In this document: one piece after another, positions 28,481 to 38,016 of the stretch
Layout of the letters: each line of letters begins with the position of its first letter
Numbering within the stretch: the first letter of the stretch is position 1
NCBI GenBank assembly: GCA_025656675.1
Contig: JAHXHN010000006.1
Span: 100,455-164,454, forward strand
Origin: Candidatus Thiodiazotropha sp. (ex Codakia rugifera)
GTDB lineage: Bacteria; Pseudomonadota; Gammaproteobacteria; Chromatiales; Chromatiaceae
Reading direction: 5' to 3'
Length of the DNA stretch: 64,000 nucleotides
Position numbers and translations under genes: made by a program
Notes under the pieces: model-generated
What the model saw: the letters and a program-made list of their open reading frames with translations, nothing else
Told to the model about the DNA's origin: nothing
Databases searched by the model: none

Positions 28481-28651
28481 GTCCGCAAATGAATGCGAAT
28501 CAGCGCAAATGTTTCAATGACCTCAAGTTATGACATTTAAGTCCTGTGTCATACCAATGATAATAGGCATCTTAAACAACCGTGACTTCCTTCCGGCACA
28601 AAATGAAACACAAGAGGAAATCCCTATCCCTATTTGCGTTCATTTGCGGAC
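28481..28651 (+). mobile_element. MITE-like interspersed repeat, copy B
   Basis: A 171-bp element homologous to 2915-3081 in reverse orientation. Its terminal inverted repeats are 'gtccgcaaatgaatgcgaat' (28481-28500) and the complement of 'atttgcgttcatttgcggac' (28632-28651), agreeing at 18 of 20 positions. Shared core words include 'aagtcctgtgtcat', 'catcttaaacaacc' and 'gaggaaatccctatcccta'. No transposase and no clear target duplication are seen. Weak similarity to copy A continues about 20 bases past the right end. Confidence 0.75.
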
Positions 28652-28674
28652 AATTCCCATAAACCGACAGATGC

Positions 28675-29316
28675 CTAGTGGCAGCTGTTCATTAGCCCGG
28701 ATTCAGCGAGTATTGGCTGTAGTATCGACCAGACATTATCCCGGAGAATGGGTTGAGCTTTATCATTGGGGTGAATGCCATCACCCTGCATCAACGCTCG
28801 ATCCAGTGCGACACCCTCCAGAAAAAAAGGTACCAGGGGAACCGATTCGGTCTCAGAGACATCATAATAGACTTGATGGAAGGCGTTTACGAAATCGGGG
28901 CCATAGTTAGCTGGCAGACGAATCCCCAAAAGCATGACCGATGCACCAGCCTGCTTGGAGAGCGCTACCATACGCTGCAGGTTGTCCCGCATTGTTTGAA
29001 TACTGATTCCGCGTAAACCATCATTGCCGCCAAGTTCAATGATTACGACACGAGGCTGGTGATTTGCCAGCAGATCGGGTAATCGGCTCAGTCCGCCATT
29101 GCTGGTATCACCGCTAACGCTGGCGTTGACCACAGCGAAAGCGTCACAATGTTGGTTTATTCGTTGTGCCAACAGATTGACCCAGCGTTGTTCGGTTGAG
29201 ACACCATAACCGGCACTCAGACTGTCACCGACAATCAACAGCTTGGCTTGCGCTGTCGCCAGAACTGCAGAAAACTGCAGCGAAAAGAGTAATAACAGGT
29301 GTAGGATCTTTTTCAT
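28675..29316 (-). CDS. tesA: periplasmic arylesterase/thioesterase TesA
   Basis: A 213-residue SGNH hydrolase (acyl-CoA thioesterase I/lysophospholipase L1). A signal peptide covers residues 1-23 ('MKKILHLLLLFSLQFSAVLA'). Blocks are 'IVGDSLSAGYG' (catalytic Ser), 'SVSGDTSNGG', 'ELGGNDGLRG' and 'DGIHPN' (catalytic Asp/His). It is divergent from ybbA, as in E. coli. The ATG at 29316 shares CATG with the ybbA start; a TTG at 29334 is an alternative start. Confidence 0.93.
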   Translation of the reverse strand: MKKILHLLLLFSLQFSAVLATAQAKLLIVGDSLSAGYGVSTEQRWVNLLAQRINQHCDAFAVVNASVSGDTSNGGLSRLPDLLANHQPRVVIIELGGNDGLRGISIQTMRDNLQRMVALSKQAGASVMLLGIRLPANYGPDFVNAFHQVYYDVSETESVPLVPFFLEGVALDRALMQGDGIHPNDKAQPILRDNVWSILQPILAESGLMNSCH

Positions 29317-30007
29317 GTTACAGACATCATCCAATCAACTTCCTGTGACCGCAAGCGGCCTGATGAAGTTCGTCGAGACTGCAGAAGGCAGGCTCGATAT
29401 TCTACTGCAGATCGATTTGCAGGTATCGTCCGGTGAAGCGGTGGCGATCCTAGGCGCCTCTGGCTCAGGCAAATCGACCCTGCTGGGACTGCTGGCCGGG
29501 CTGGATGAGGCCTCGGCTGGTGAGGTTCGGTTATTTGACACCCCATTGAGCAGCCTCGATGAGGATGGTCGTGCCACTCTACGCGCTGGAAAGGTTGGTT
29601 TTGTGTTTCAGTCCTTTCAACTTCTCTCCGGCATGACCGCCCTGGAAAATGTCATGCTGCCTCTGGAATTAGCCGGTCATGAATCACCTGAGCAGGCGGC
29701 CAAAGAGGCCCTTTCCCAAGCGGGTCTTGCCAGGCGATTACACCACTACCCGTCGCAACTGTCGGGAGGTGAGCAGCAGCGGGTCGCCCTGGCTCGTGCC
29801 TTCGCACCAAACCCCAAGATACTGTTTGCCGATGAGCCCACAGCCAACTTGGATGCGCATACGGGAGAGCGGGTTGCAGAGCTACTGTTTAAACTCCAGG
29901 AACAGAGCAACACAGTACTGATTCTTGTGACCCATGACGAGATGCTGGCCCGTCGTTGTGATCGTCGTCTCTATCTGCGTGAAGGATGCCTGGAGGCAGA
30001 AGCTTGA
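29315..30007 (+). CDS. ybbA: ABC transporter ATP-binding protein YbbA
   Basis: A 230-residue ATPase of the LolD/MacB class. Walker A 'ILGASGSGKSTLL', signature 'LSGGEQQRVALARAF', Walker B 'ILFADEPTANLDA' and the His switch 'THDEM' are all intact. I start at ATG 29315, eight bases after 'agga'; the frame is open further upstream inside tesA. It is paired with the permease downstream; the E. coli counterpart is a putative lipoprotein- or lipid-related transporter of unsettled substrate. Confidence 0.93.
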   Translation: MLQTSSNQLPVTASGLMKFVETAEGRLDILLQIDLQVSSGEAVAILGASGSGKSTLLGLLAGLDEASAGEVRLFDTPLSSLDEDGRATLRAGKVGFVFQSFQLLSGMTALENVMLPLELAGHESPEQAAKEALSQAGLARRLHHYPSQLSGGEQQRVALARAFAPNPKILFADEPTANLDAHTGERVAELLFKLQEQSNTVLILVTHDEMLARRCDRRLYLREGCLEAEA

Positions 30008-32493
30008 ACCCGCTCTATCTGGCCCTTCGACTGCTACGTAGAGACTGGCGTGCCGGTGAACTGAGATTACTGGCAACCGCCCTGGTGATTGCCGTGGCCT
30101 CTGTGACATCCGTGGGATTCTTCACCGACCGGATTGAGCGCGCCATGGAACGTCAGGCAACAGAGGTGTTGGCAGCCGATCTCAGGATCGAGAGCAATCA
30201 GCCACTACCCGACAGCGTTATCCGGGAAGCGGAACGACGTCAACTTGATCAGGCATCAACGCTGAGTTTTCCCAGCGTCATCCTCAGTAAGGGGGCAACC
30301 CAGCTGGTACAGATAAAGGCTGTCTCAGATCACTACCCGTTACGTGGTCACTTGAGAATACGCGATAGTGTGACCAGCCAGGAGAACATCACTTCTCTTC
30401 TGCCAGGTCCGGGTGAGGCCTGGCTTGAGGAGCGCCTTTTACCCCTGATGGGTCTTGCCATGGGCGACACCATAAAGCTAGGCCAAAGCGCATTCACAAT
30501 CAGCCGCATTATCACCTACGAACCCGATCGGTCAGCCAATCTGTTTCAACTGGCGCCAAGAGTCATGATCGGACTCAACGATATTGAGAAAACCGGCTTG
30601 CTGGGACCGGCAAGCCGGGTCAGGCACTACTTTCTGGTTGCCGGCTCTCCCTCTCAAATGAGTCACTATAAAACCTGGCTCGAGCAGCTCAACCAGTCAG
30701 GCATTCAAATAGAGGATATCCGTGCAGCCCGCCCCGAACTTAGACTCGCACTTGAACAAGGCGGACGCTTCCTGCGTCTGGCGGCTGCAACGGCCATTCT
30801 GCTTTGTGTGGTGGCGGTAGCCCTCTCCAGCCGACGTTTTGTCGAACGGCAATCCGACACCAGTGCCCTGCTTCGCTGCCTCGGTGCCAGGCGCCGCCAA
30901 GTGGGGCAGATCTTCATCTTACGGTTGCTGAGCCTGGGGGTGATTGCTAGCCTCGTGGGTGTGCTGCTCGGATTAGTCGTACAAGCGCTACTCATCCATT
31001 TGATCGGGCAATGGTTCACCAGCCAGATACCTGCACCATCGGCCTGGCCTCTCGTCTCCGGTCTTATCACCGGTATCCTGGTCTTGATCGGCTTCTCGCT
31101 ACCCGCCATACTCCGTCTCAGTGAGGTCCCTCCACTGCGTGTATTCAGGCGTCATTTAGGGGCACCACCGATCAGCTATCGCCTGTTTCTAGGGGCTGCA
31201 ATTATCTCTCTCGGTATACTCCTCATCTGGCAGATAGGAGATGACCTGTTAGCATTTCAGTTGATAACAGGTCTGTTGGTCGGTATGGGCATCCTCTTAA
31301 TTGTATCGCGCCTCCTGGTCCACCTGCTGACGCCATTAAGAAATCGCACCGCCGGTTCCTGGCGCTACGGCCTCTCCAGCCTGTCGCGCAATCCCGCCAC
31401 GACCAGTGTTCAGCTGACTGGTTTCGGATTGGGTATCACCGTACTGTTACTGCTCGCAATTGTCAGGGTTGATCTATTATCCAATTGGCGAGATGCACTT
31501 CCTGAAAACAGCCCGAATCAGTTTCTCATCAATATCCAGCCAGACGAGGTTGAAGGCGTGCGCAAACTCTTGATTGAGGGCGGCATAAAATTAACTGGGC
31601 TGTTTCCGATGATTCGTGGACGATTGATCAGTATCGACGGTCATCAGGTCTCATCAGATGATTATGACAATCCCAGAGCCCAGCGGCTTTCTACCCGAGA
31701 TTTCAACGTCAGCCATGCCACTCAGCCCCAATCTGATAACAGAATCGTTGCAGGTCACTGGTGGTCCGAGACTGAGTGGAACGAGCCCTGGTTCTCAGTG
31801 GAGCAAGGGTTGGCGGAGACCCTGGGTATTCCGCTGGGGGCAGAATTGGTATTCGAAGTTGCCGGTCGCAAGATTACCGGTCGAGTGGTAAACCTGCGTT
31901 CTGTCGAGTGGGACTCATTCAATGTCAATTTCTTCGTAGTCGGTACGCCGGGACTGATGCTCGATCAACCGGCCACTTACATCACCAGCTTCTATCTGAC
32001 AGATGAGAAGCGCCACCTATTGCACCGTTTAATCCAGACTTACCCCAGTATCACCGCGCTGGATGTCACCGCACTAATGCAACAGATACGCGCCATCATG
32101 GACCGTGGCGCATTGGCAGTGGAATCAGTTTTTCTGTTTACTCTTGCTGCCGGATTGATCGTGCTCTATGCCGGTATCCAGGCGAGTCATGAATTAAGGG
32201 TGCAGGAGACCGCTATTCTCCGCACGCTCGGATTGAGTCGAAGCCGCTTGGTCATATCGGCGCTGTTGGAATTCTCCCTGCTTGGTGGACTTGCCGGTCT
32301 GATCGCAGCAGTCCTGGCCAGTGCTATCAGTTATTCGCTCGCGAATGCCGTATTCAATCTTCCATGGCAACTCAATTTTTCTATGTGGAGCATCGCGTTA
32401 TTGGGAGGTGGATTGGGCGTTGGTAGTGCCGGTATTGTTGCCAGCTGGCCACTCCTGAATACACCACCACTGGTCGTGATGAGAAAAATGTGA
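30004..32493 (+). CDS. ybbP: ABC transporter permease YbbP
   Basis: About 829 residues, an FtsX-family permease with ten predicted membrane helices in the MacB/LolCE-like arrangement: one near the N-terminus ('LLATALVIAVASVTSVGFF'), groups near residues 255-420 and 460-490, and a last group near 715-825, with two large periplasmic domains. 'ggagg' precedes a TTG at 30004 that overlaps the ybbA TGA; an ATG at 29986 is an alternative. Acts with YbbA in the inner membrane; cargo unknown. Confidence 0.9.
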   Translation: MNPLYLALRLLRRDWRAGELRLLATALVIAVASVTSVGFFTDRIERAMERQATEVLAADLRIESNQPLPDSVIREAERRQLDQASTLSFPSVILSKGATQLVQIKAVSDHYPLRGHLRIRDSVTSQENITSLLPGPGEAWLEERLLPLMGLAMGDTIKLGQSAFTISRIITYEPDRSANLFQLAPRVMIGLNDIEKTGLLGPASRVRHYFLVAGSPSQMSHYKTWLEQLNQSGIQIEDIRAARPELRLALEQGGRFLRLAAATAILLCVVAVALSSRRFVERQSDTSALLRCLGARRRQVGQIFILRLLSLGVIASLVGVLLGLVVQALLIHLIGQWFTSQIPAPSAWPLVSGLITGILVLIGFSLPAILRLSEVPPLRVFRRHLGAPPISYRLFLGAAIISLGILLIWQIGDDLLAFQLITGLLVGMGILLIVSRLLVHLLTPLRNRTAGSWRYGLSSLSRNPATTSVQLTGFGLGITVLLLLAIVRVDLLSNWRDALPENSPNQFLINIQPDEVEGVRKLLIEGGIKLTGLFPMIRGRLISIDGHQVSSDDYDNPRAQRLSTRDFNVSHATQPQSDNRIVAGHWWSETEWNEPWFSVEQGLAETLGIPLGAELVFEVAGRKITGRVVNLRSVEWDSFNVNFFVVGTPGLMLDQPATYITSFYLTDEKRHLLHRLIQTYPSITALDVTALMQQIRAIMDRGALAVESVFLFTLAAGLIVLYAGIQASHELRVQETAILRTLGLSRSRLVISALLEFSLLGGLAGLIAAVLASAISYSLANAVFNLPWQLNFSMWSIALLGGGLGVGSAGIVASWPLLNTPPLVVMRKM

Positions 32494-33096
32494 ATTAAAG
32501 GCTTTGCTTGAATGGATATTCTGGTTTAGGTTCATACAGACTGATCACGGATCATACCAGTCAGTTGATAAATAACGATTTAATAATAAAACAACCCGCT
32601 TCCCCACATATTTTCCTGTTGTAAAACTACTCACATCTACCCATACCGGTAGGGTTTTAACCTAGCTAAATATGGGCGTATTTTCCCATTTATGTGTCAT
32701 ATCGCACATATTTACAATCTTTCACACCTTGAAGAGAGGTTTTTTAAACAAGGAATGTGGTGCATTCGAAAAATAAGTCTGCTTGGTTGGCAGAGTCTGG
32801 AGTCAATAAAAACAACAGGGACACTTCGATGGGCATCTATCACAAAAACCATATTCTTTGGGTATCGAAGGGGTCACTACTGCGCTGTGGACATCTGCTA
32901 ACGATCAGAATCCTTATCGCTGGTGAAAATCAATAGAGCAATATGTGTTGATCTCATGTAGTGGCATTCGTATGAAATGTATTCATAGTTTGAAGACAGA
33001 ATTCCATGTCTAACGGATGCGGCAAATTATGGGTGGTTTCATTTAACCGGTTTGTCATTACAAGCGTTATCTGAAAAACCTGAATGGGGAATAACA
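32494..33096. other. 603-base regulatory gap before the multicopper oxidase
   Basis: AT-rich, with 'aaatatggg' (about 32669) and 'cccatttat' (about 32686) as an imperfect inverted repeat, and 'accggtagggttttaacc' just before it. A purine-rich 'gaagagaggttttttaaac' follows near 32734. Short frames here have no coding look. It is long enough for an operator or leader RNA, but no known riboswitch pattern was matched. Confidence 0.4.
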
Positions 33097-35724
33097 ATGA
33101 ATAACCTAAAGCTCAAGCGACTATCCTATGCGGTGCTCCTGGGTGCTTTTACTGCTACAGGCGCACAAGCAGTGCCTGTTGATGGAGGCTCTCTCGATCC
33201 AACCACTATTCCAAAATATGTCACACCGTTAGTCATTCCGCCAGTGATGAACACTACCGGCGTGGCGAATGATTACGACATTGGCATGCGCCAATTCAAA
33301 CAGCAGATTTTACCGGGCGGTATCTGGAACACGGTGACCGGTCGAAATGATGCATTCCCACCGACACCGGTGTGGAGCTATGGACCGGCTACCGATCCGC
33401 GACCAGATTCTCGTGCATTGGGTGGTGGACAGAATGTAGCACCAGCCCCTAACTCCCAATTCAACTACCCGGCCTACACCATCGAAGCCACCAAAAACAC
33501 CAATATCACGGTTGACTGGATCAACCAGCTGGTGCGCCGTCCCGATAGATGTCGTGCGGTCGGTGGCGTCATTGGCACAGAAAGAGGAAATGACTGTAAA
33601 TTCCGTCCCCATCTGCTCCCCGTTGATCAAACACTGCATTGGGCCAATCCAAAAGCACGCTGCGATAAGGGTGAACTGCGTACCGACTGTCACGGTCAGA
33701 GCCAGCGTCCTTATACAGGCCCTGTTCCAATCGTCACGCATGTGCATGGCGCTCACACCGGTCCAAGCAGTGATGGTTATACCGAGGGATGGTGGCTCCC
33801 CAATGCTTCAAATGTAAATTGTGTGCCACGTGATGCGAACGGTGATCCTGTGCGTCGTCCTGGCAGTGGTGAGTACGTCTGCTCAGGCACGATCGCCAAT
33901 CTGCTGACCGATCGTGATGGCATCGTGGATACAAATATCAATACAGGTACCGGTACCTTCGAGTATCTGAATGACCAACCATCCACCACACTCTGGTATC
34001 ACGATCACGCTCTGGGTATGACTCGATTGAATGTCTATGCCGGCCCAGCGGGTTACTGGTTGATCCGTGATCCCGCCGGTGTTAGCGGTGAAACCGGTCT
34101 GGTTGCCGGTAATCTGCCTGTACCCGCTCCGGTAGCCGGTGAGGACCTGGCCACCACCAATTTCCCCAACACCCTAGGTGGCGCCCGCGAGAAGTATCGT
34201 GAAATTCCGATCGTGATGCAGGATCGCTCATTCAATGCCGATGGCTCCCTCTACTATCCTAACAATCGTGCTTTCTTTGAAGCCCTGAATGTAGAAGGTA
34301 CCGCCGGTACACCCAATGAGCAGTTTCCAGGCGAACCTGAACTGCAGATCAATTTTGCAGGCAACAACGCCCAGGACAAGGTCTCCGACATCGCACCGAT
34401 CTGGAATCCGGAGGCCTTCTTCAACACCATGGTGGTCAACGGCACCACCTGGCCGCAGCTGGAAGTGGCGCCTTCACTCTATCGCTTCCGTCTGTTGAAC
34501 GGCACCAACTCCCGATTCCTTAACATATCGCTACCGATCGTTGATCCTGCTACCGGTCTGCAGACAACCGTGACTAAGAATATCTGGTACAGGGAGATCA
34601 ACAGCAACAATGGCGGATACAAAGGACCTTGGCAGCCCGACCAGCAACCGGTCAATGAGCTCTATATGTATCAGGTCGGCACCGACCAGGCGATGTTGCC
34701 CAAGGTAACCGCAGTACGTGCAGGCTTTGCTACCCAGCTGAACTACAATCCTCAGGCCTGGGCCTTCGAGCAAGCGCCCTATATGGAGGTCAATAATCGG
34801 CTGATCGTCGGTGAAACGGCACAAAGCACACCGGAACAGGCGATGTTGATGGGTCCGGCGGAACGTGCCGATGTCATTGTCGACTTTCGGGGTCTGCCTG
34901 ACGGCACTGTGGTACGCATGATCAATACCGCACCTGATGCCCCTTTCGGTGGCTTTCCTGACGTACCAGCAGATCCTGGCACTACTGGCCAGGTGATGCA
35001 GTTCGTGGTCAACCATGCACTGATGGGTACCAGTCCGAGCGATGAGCAACGCAGCCCGAATGGCCAGTTGCAAAATGCCGATACGGCTGCCACCTCACCT
35101 TGGGACCTGATGCTGGGTCCGGTGGAGAACAACGCCACACCGCCTGCCAACAATATCCGGGATCTGGTACTGATCGAGGAGGAGTCTGCCTTGGTCTGTG
35201 CCGATGTGGATGTTGACGGCAATGTGATACAGATGCCAGGAGAGATCCCGGTCAATGGCGGCTGTCCGACAGCTACCGCAGTGCCCTTTGGACCTAAGGC
35301 CGCTGTACTGGGTACCACCGACACCCTGGGTGTGGATTCAGTAACGCTCTGGTCAGATCCGATCGTGACCACTCCAGACCTGGACGCCACTGAGATCTGG
35401 AACATCAAAAACATCACTGCTGATGCTCATCCGATTCATGTCCATCTGGTCAAATACAAAGTGAATGGTCGTACTGATCTGACAGGTGGTCCAAGCCCGA
35501 CGGTCACAACACCTAACGGTATGGAAGCCTGGGAGAGTGGCTGGAAGGATACTGTGATCACCTATCCGGGTGAAATCACATCCATCCAGGCTGAGTTCGA
35601 CATCCCCGGTCTCTACGTCTGGCATTGTCATATCGTTGAGCATGAAGACAACGAAATGATGGTACCTTTCTGTGTTGGAGGGTCCGAGTCACAGGGCGGC
35701 GTCTGCCCAGACAAGTTGTTCTGA
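33097..35724 (+). CDS. secreted CotA-like multicopper oxidase
   Basis: An 875-residue periplasmic multicopper oxidase. The start at ATG 33097 follows 'gggga' and gives a signal peptide ending 'ATGAQA'. Copper ligands lie in 'THVHGAH' (His215, 217), 'WYHDHALGMT' (His302, 304), 'HPIHVHL' near residue 785 and 'HCHIVEHEDNEM' near 848, with Met as likely T1 axial ligand. The pattern resembles CotA and bilirubin oxidase more than CueO. It is larger than CotA (about 510), with several loop insertions, one Cys-containing between the first two motifs. Likely roles are Cu(I) or Mn(II) oxidation or phenol oxidation; unproven. Confidence 0.88.
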   Translation: MNNLKLKRLSYAVLLGAFTATGAQAVPVDGGSLDPTTIPKYVTPLVIPPVMNTTGVANDYDIGMRQFKQQILPGGIWNTVTGRNDAFPPTPVWSYGPATDPRPDSRALGGGQNVAPAPNSQFNYPAYTIEATKNTNITVDWINQLVRRPDRCRAVGGVIGTERGNDCKFRPHLLPVDQTLHWANPKARCDKGELRTDCHGQSQRPYTGPVPIVTHVHGAHTGPSSDGYTEGWWLPNASNVNCVPRDANGDPVRRPGSGEYVCSGTIANLLTDRDGIVDTNINTGTGTFEYLNDQPSTTLWYHDHALGMTRLNVYAGPAGYWLIRDPAGVSGETGLVAGNLPVPAPVAGEDLATTNFPNTLGGAREKYREIPIVMQDRSFNADGSLYYPNNRAFFEALNVEGTAGTPNEQFPGEPELQINFAGNNAQDKVSDIAPIWNPEAFFNTMVVNGTTWPQLEVAPSLYRFRLLNGTNSRFLNISLPIVDPATGLQTTVTKNIWYREINSNNGGYKGPWQPDQQPVNELYMYQVGTDQAMLPKVTAVRAGFATQLNYNPQAWAFEQAPYMEVNNRLIVGETAQSTPEQAMLMGPAERADVIVDFRGLPDGTVVRMINTAPDAPFGGFPDVPADPGTTGQVMQFVVNHALMGTSPSDEQRSPNGQLQNADTAATSPWDLMLGPVENNATPPANNIRDLVLIEEESALVCADVDVDGNVIQMPGEIPVNGGCPTATAVPFGPKAAVLGTTDTLGVDSVTLWSDPIVTTPDLDATEIWNIKNITADAHPIHVHLVKYKVNGRTDLTGGPSPTVTTPNGMEAWESGWKDTVITYPGEITSIQAEFDIPGLYVWHCHIVEHEDNEMMVPFCVGGSESQGGVCPDKLF

Positions 35725-35751
35725 TTACAACAACAAAAAGACCTTAAGATT

Positions 35752-35779
35752 GGGCCGCTTTCGAGCGGCCCTTTTTTTT
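35752..35779 (+). terminator. intrinsic terminator after the multicopper oxidase
   Basis: Perfect GC-rich stem 'gggccgct' / 'agcggccc' with a 4-base loop, followed by an unbroken run of about eight T. It ends the oxidase transcript before the FKBP gene. Confidence 0.93.
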
Positions 35780-35845
35780 CAGCGATGACAACCTTTGTTA
35801 AGATCCATAGCCATCATGCAGGAAAATAGAGGAGAGCGACGTCCT

Positions 35846-36610
35846 ATGCACATTCAGCTAACAACCGCCCTTATCATCAGCCTTGTGAGCAGCCACGCCC
35901 TCGCTGAAGAACAGTTAACACTTGCTGACGAAGCTGACCGTATCAACTATGCAATCGGCCATCAGATCGGTAGTGATTTCAAAAAGCAACAGGTCGACCT
36001 GGACCGACAAGCTCTTCATCAGGGCATACAGGATGGCTATATCAACATTCAGCCAAAATTGGAAAAGGGTGAGATGAATCATTTACTGGTGAATCTAAAA
36101 CGCGACATTACCAGTGACATGGAGAGCGAAGCGACTGAACGCATGCAAAAAAAACTGGCGCAAATGAAGCACAAACGTCAACTTGGGCATGAGTTTCTTG
36201 AGGCAAACAAAACAAAAGCAGGGGTCACTACCACACCCAATGGACTGCAGTACAAAGTTATTTCAACGGGTAAGGGCCGGATGCCAGATATAAATGACCA
36301 GGTCAGGATTCACTACCGCGCACGACGTCTCAGTGGCCAGGAATTTAACAGCTCATATAAAAAAGGGGGACCATCTCTGTTTCGGGTCAATGGCGTCATT
36401 CCCGGCTTTACCGAAGCGCTGCAACTGATGCAACCTGGTGCAAAGTGGGAGATATATTTATCACCGGAACTGGCCTATGGCCGGCAGGGCCCATTGGCTC
36501 ATGAGACCATTATTATTGAAGTGGAACTACTGGAGATCATCTCACCTCAGACTGCAAAAACCGAAGTGACAAATCCAGAGCAGAATAAAACTACTGCAAC
36601 CAGTGAATGA
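35846..36610 (+). CDS. FKBP-type prolyl isomerase, divergent active site
   Basis: A 254-residue secreted protein of the FkpA/Mip type: signal peptide 'HIQLTTALIISLVSSHALA', an N-terminal helical dimer domain ('DEADRINYAIGHQIGSDFK'), a long helix, then an FKBP domain (about residues 125-235). Usual active-site features are altered: 'FNSSY' where FDSSY is normal, 'PGFTEAL' for PGWTEAL, and a shortened loop without Ile-Pro-Pro. It may act as chaperone more than isomerase. A close paralog lies at 38017. Upstream ATGs at 35795 and 35816 are possible but less likely. Confidence 0.85.
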   Translation: MHIQLTTALIISLVSSHALAEEQLTLADEADRINYAIGHQIGSDFKKQQVDLDRQALHQGIQDGYINIQPKLEKGEMNHLLVNLKRDITSDMESEATERMQKKLAQMKHKRQLGHEFLEANKTKAGVTTTPNGLQYKVISTGKGRMPDINDQVRIHYRARRLSGQEFNSSYKKGGPSLFRVNGVIPGFTEALQLMQPGAKWEIYLSPELAYGRQGPLAHETIIIEVELLEIISPQTAKTEVTNPEQNKTTATSE

Positions 36611-36969
36611 ACGTCACGAAACTATCCAGGCCCCTCCCCCAGTGAATGGGTGGAAAGTGAATGATAGGCCGCCAATGGCATTGACAATGGACCACAATTT
36701 TTCAACCATTTGAGATACTGGTGAAATGCTTACCTATACTTGATTCAGGCTTGTTATATATTTGTGTCCGATTTCCATAAGTTACAACAACCTGATCATT
36801 TATAAACCGAGCAGTCGGCTAGAGTAAGCAAGGTAAAACCATTGGCGTTGTATCTGCGGTGACTCATGTTTATTTGTGAATAAATTATGGTTCTGTTGGT
36901 TGCTGAACTGGTATGACTCCACACTTATCGAACCGCCAACACCTGAACACCGGGTAATGCAAGAATAGC
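36611..36969. other. 359-base gap between convergent genes
   Basis: Located between the FKBP gene and the convergent secreted unknown. No GC hairpin with T-tract was found. A lone 'ttgaca' at about 36681 has no partner at proper spacing. Nothing else is seen. Confidence 0.35.
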
Positions 36970-37629
36970 TTAGCCTGCTTTGTTCTGTTTTTTCTGTTCC
37001 ACCCTGATCTGCTTGTAGTCATCGGGAATCTTCATCCGGTTGTCAGGTATCGCTTTGTGCTCAACAGAGACAAATCTCAAGCTGCTTCCATTTTCTAAAA
37101 CATGACTGCTGACTGAGACCTGGCGTTCATCTTTTGTCGATACCCCGGGCCATGCCAAACCCATTCTTCTGGCTACCAAAAAGAGGCGAGAGAGGGTCTT
37201 GGTTTTTCGCTCATTCAAACCAAGCGCTGAACCGGCAGCCATACAGTGATGAGCCAATGGTTTTTCAGAACCCATCTCATGCACTTTCTGGCAACGCACC
37301 CCGGAAACCGAGGCTTTTTCTCTAGCCGGCTTGAGTCTAGGCAAAGCGTCTTCCGGCCAGTAGAATTTTCCCATGTGGGTCTGGCGATAACTTTTATTGC
37401 CATCCATCACTTCGAACATCAGCATACGGCCGGTATCCATAAGTGTATAGTCAGCTTTGCCTTTGGCATCACTGTCGATCCTCAGCCAACGACCAGTAAT
37501 CGATAAAGTGACAGTCTCTTTAACATCCTCAGATCCTGTTTTTTCATATTTCAGGATAGAATCCGCATCAACCGTACCGATAAAACTCAATCCCAAAACC
37601 ATGGCAGTTTTATACAAATGATTTAACAT
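36970..37629 (-). CDS. secreted protein of unknown function
   Basis: Not recognised. 219 residues from the ATG at 37629 (six bases after 'ggggag'), with a signal peptide 'YKTAMVLGLSFIGTVDA'. Beta-rich pattern follows ('TVTLSITGRWLRIDSDAKG', 'MLMFEVMDGNKSY'), with two Cys ('SGVRCQKV', 'AHHCMAA') that may form a disulfide. The layout resembles outer-membrane-associated lipocalin-like or DUF4412-type periplasmic proteins. It sits between two FKBP genes, so it could be a folding client or a partner in envelope stress; that is a guess. Confidence 0.6.
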   Translation of the reverse strand: MLNHLYKTAMVLGLSFIGTVDADSILKYEKTGSEDVKETVTLSITGRWLRIDSDAKGKADYTLMDTGRMLMFEVMDGNKSYRQTHMGKFYWPEDALPRLKPAREKASVSGVRCQKVHEMGSEKPLAHHCMAAGSALGLNERKTKTLSRLFLVARRMGLAWPGVSTKDERQVSVSSHVLENGSSLRFVSVEHKAIPDNRMKIPDDYKQIRVEQKKQNKAG

Positions 37630-38016
37630 CTCAGACTCCCCTATACATCCCATCATCTACTCAAATCAATCTAACCGCATCAATACACCATGATTTAAAG
37701 ATCGAATCAACGACTACATTCCATTCGACCTGAAAAAGTAAAATGATATACATATATTACCCATTCATGAATACATATAAGACCCTATTTTCACTGCCAA
37801 CACCGGAAGATAGTAAGACAAATCGTTACCGTTAATTATCTTCTTTCGCGAGGGTTCTAATTAAATCTTCTATCAATTTTTCTTTGTTAATAAAAGCTTG
37901 ATACTATGGATTAATAATAACTTCACTGTCATTGATAGACTCAAACACACAAAATTTATTACTCAGCATATTTTAGGGGCTCGTCAGCTCCAGCTATATG
38001 GATAGGATATTAGAGA
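37630..38016. promoter_or_regulatory. AT-rich divergent promoter region
   Basis: 387 bases between the minus-strand secreted unknown and the plus-strand FKBP gene. It is the most AT-rich stretch in the window, with many TAAT/ATTA words. 'ttgata' at about 37935 followed by 'ttatta' 18 bases later is a possible plus-strand promoter. No operator can be named. Confidence 0.4.

Noticed and set aside
28530-28910. 126-codon plus-strand frame
   Set aside because: It begins in MITE copy B and continues antisense through tesA; no ribosome site.
32494-33096. Possible cyclic-di-GMP (GEMM) riboswitch because of 'ccggtaggg'
   Set aside because: Only this short word fits; the other conserved parts and the stems are absent.
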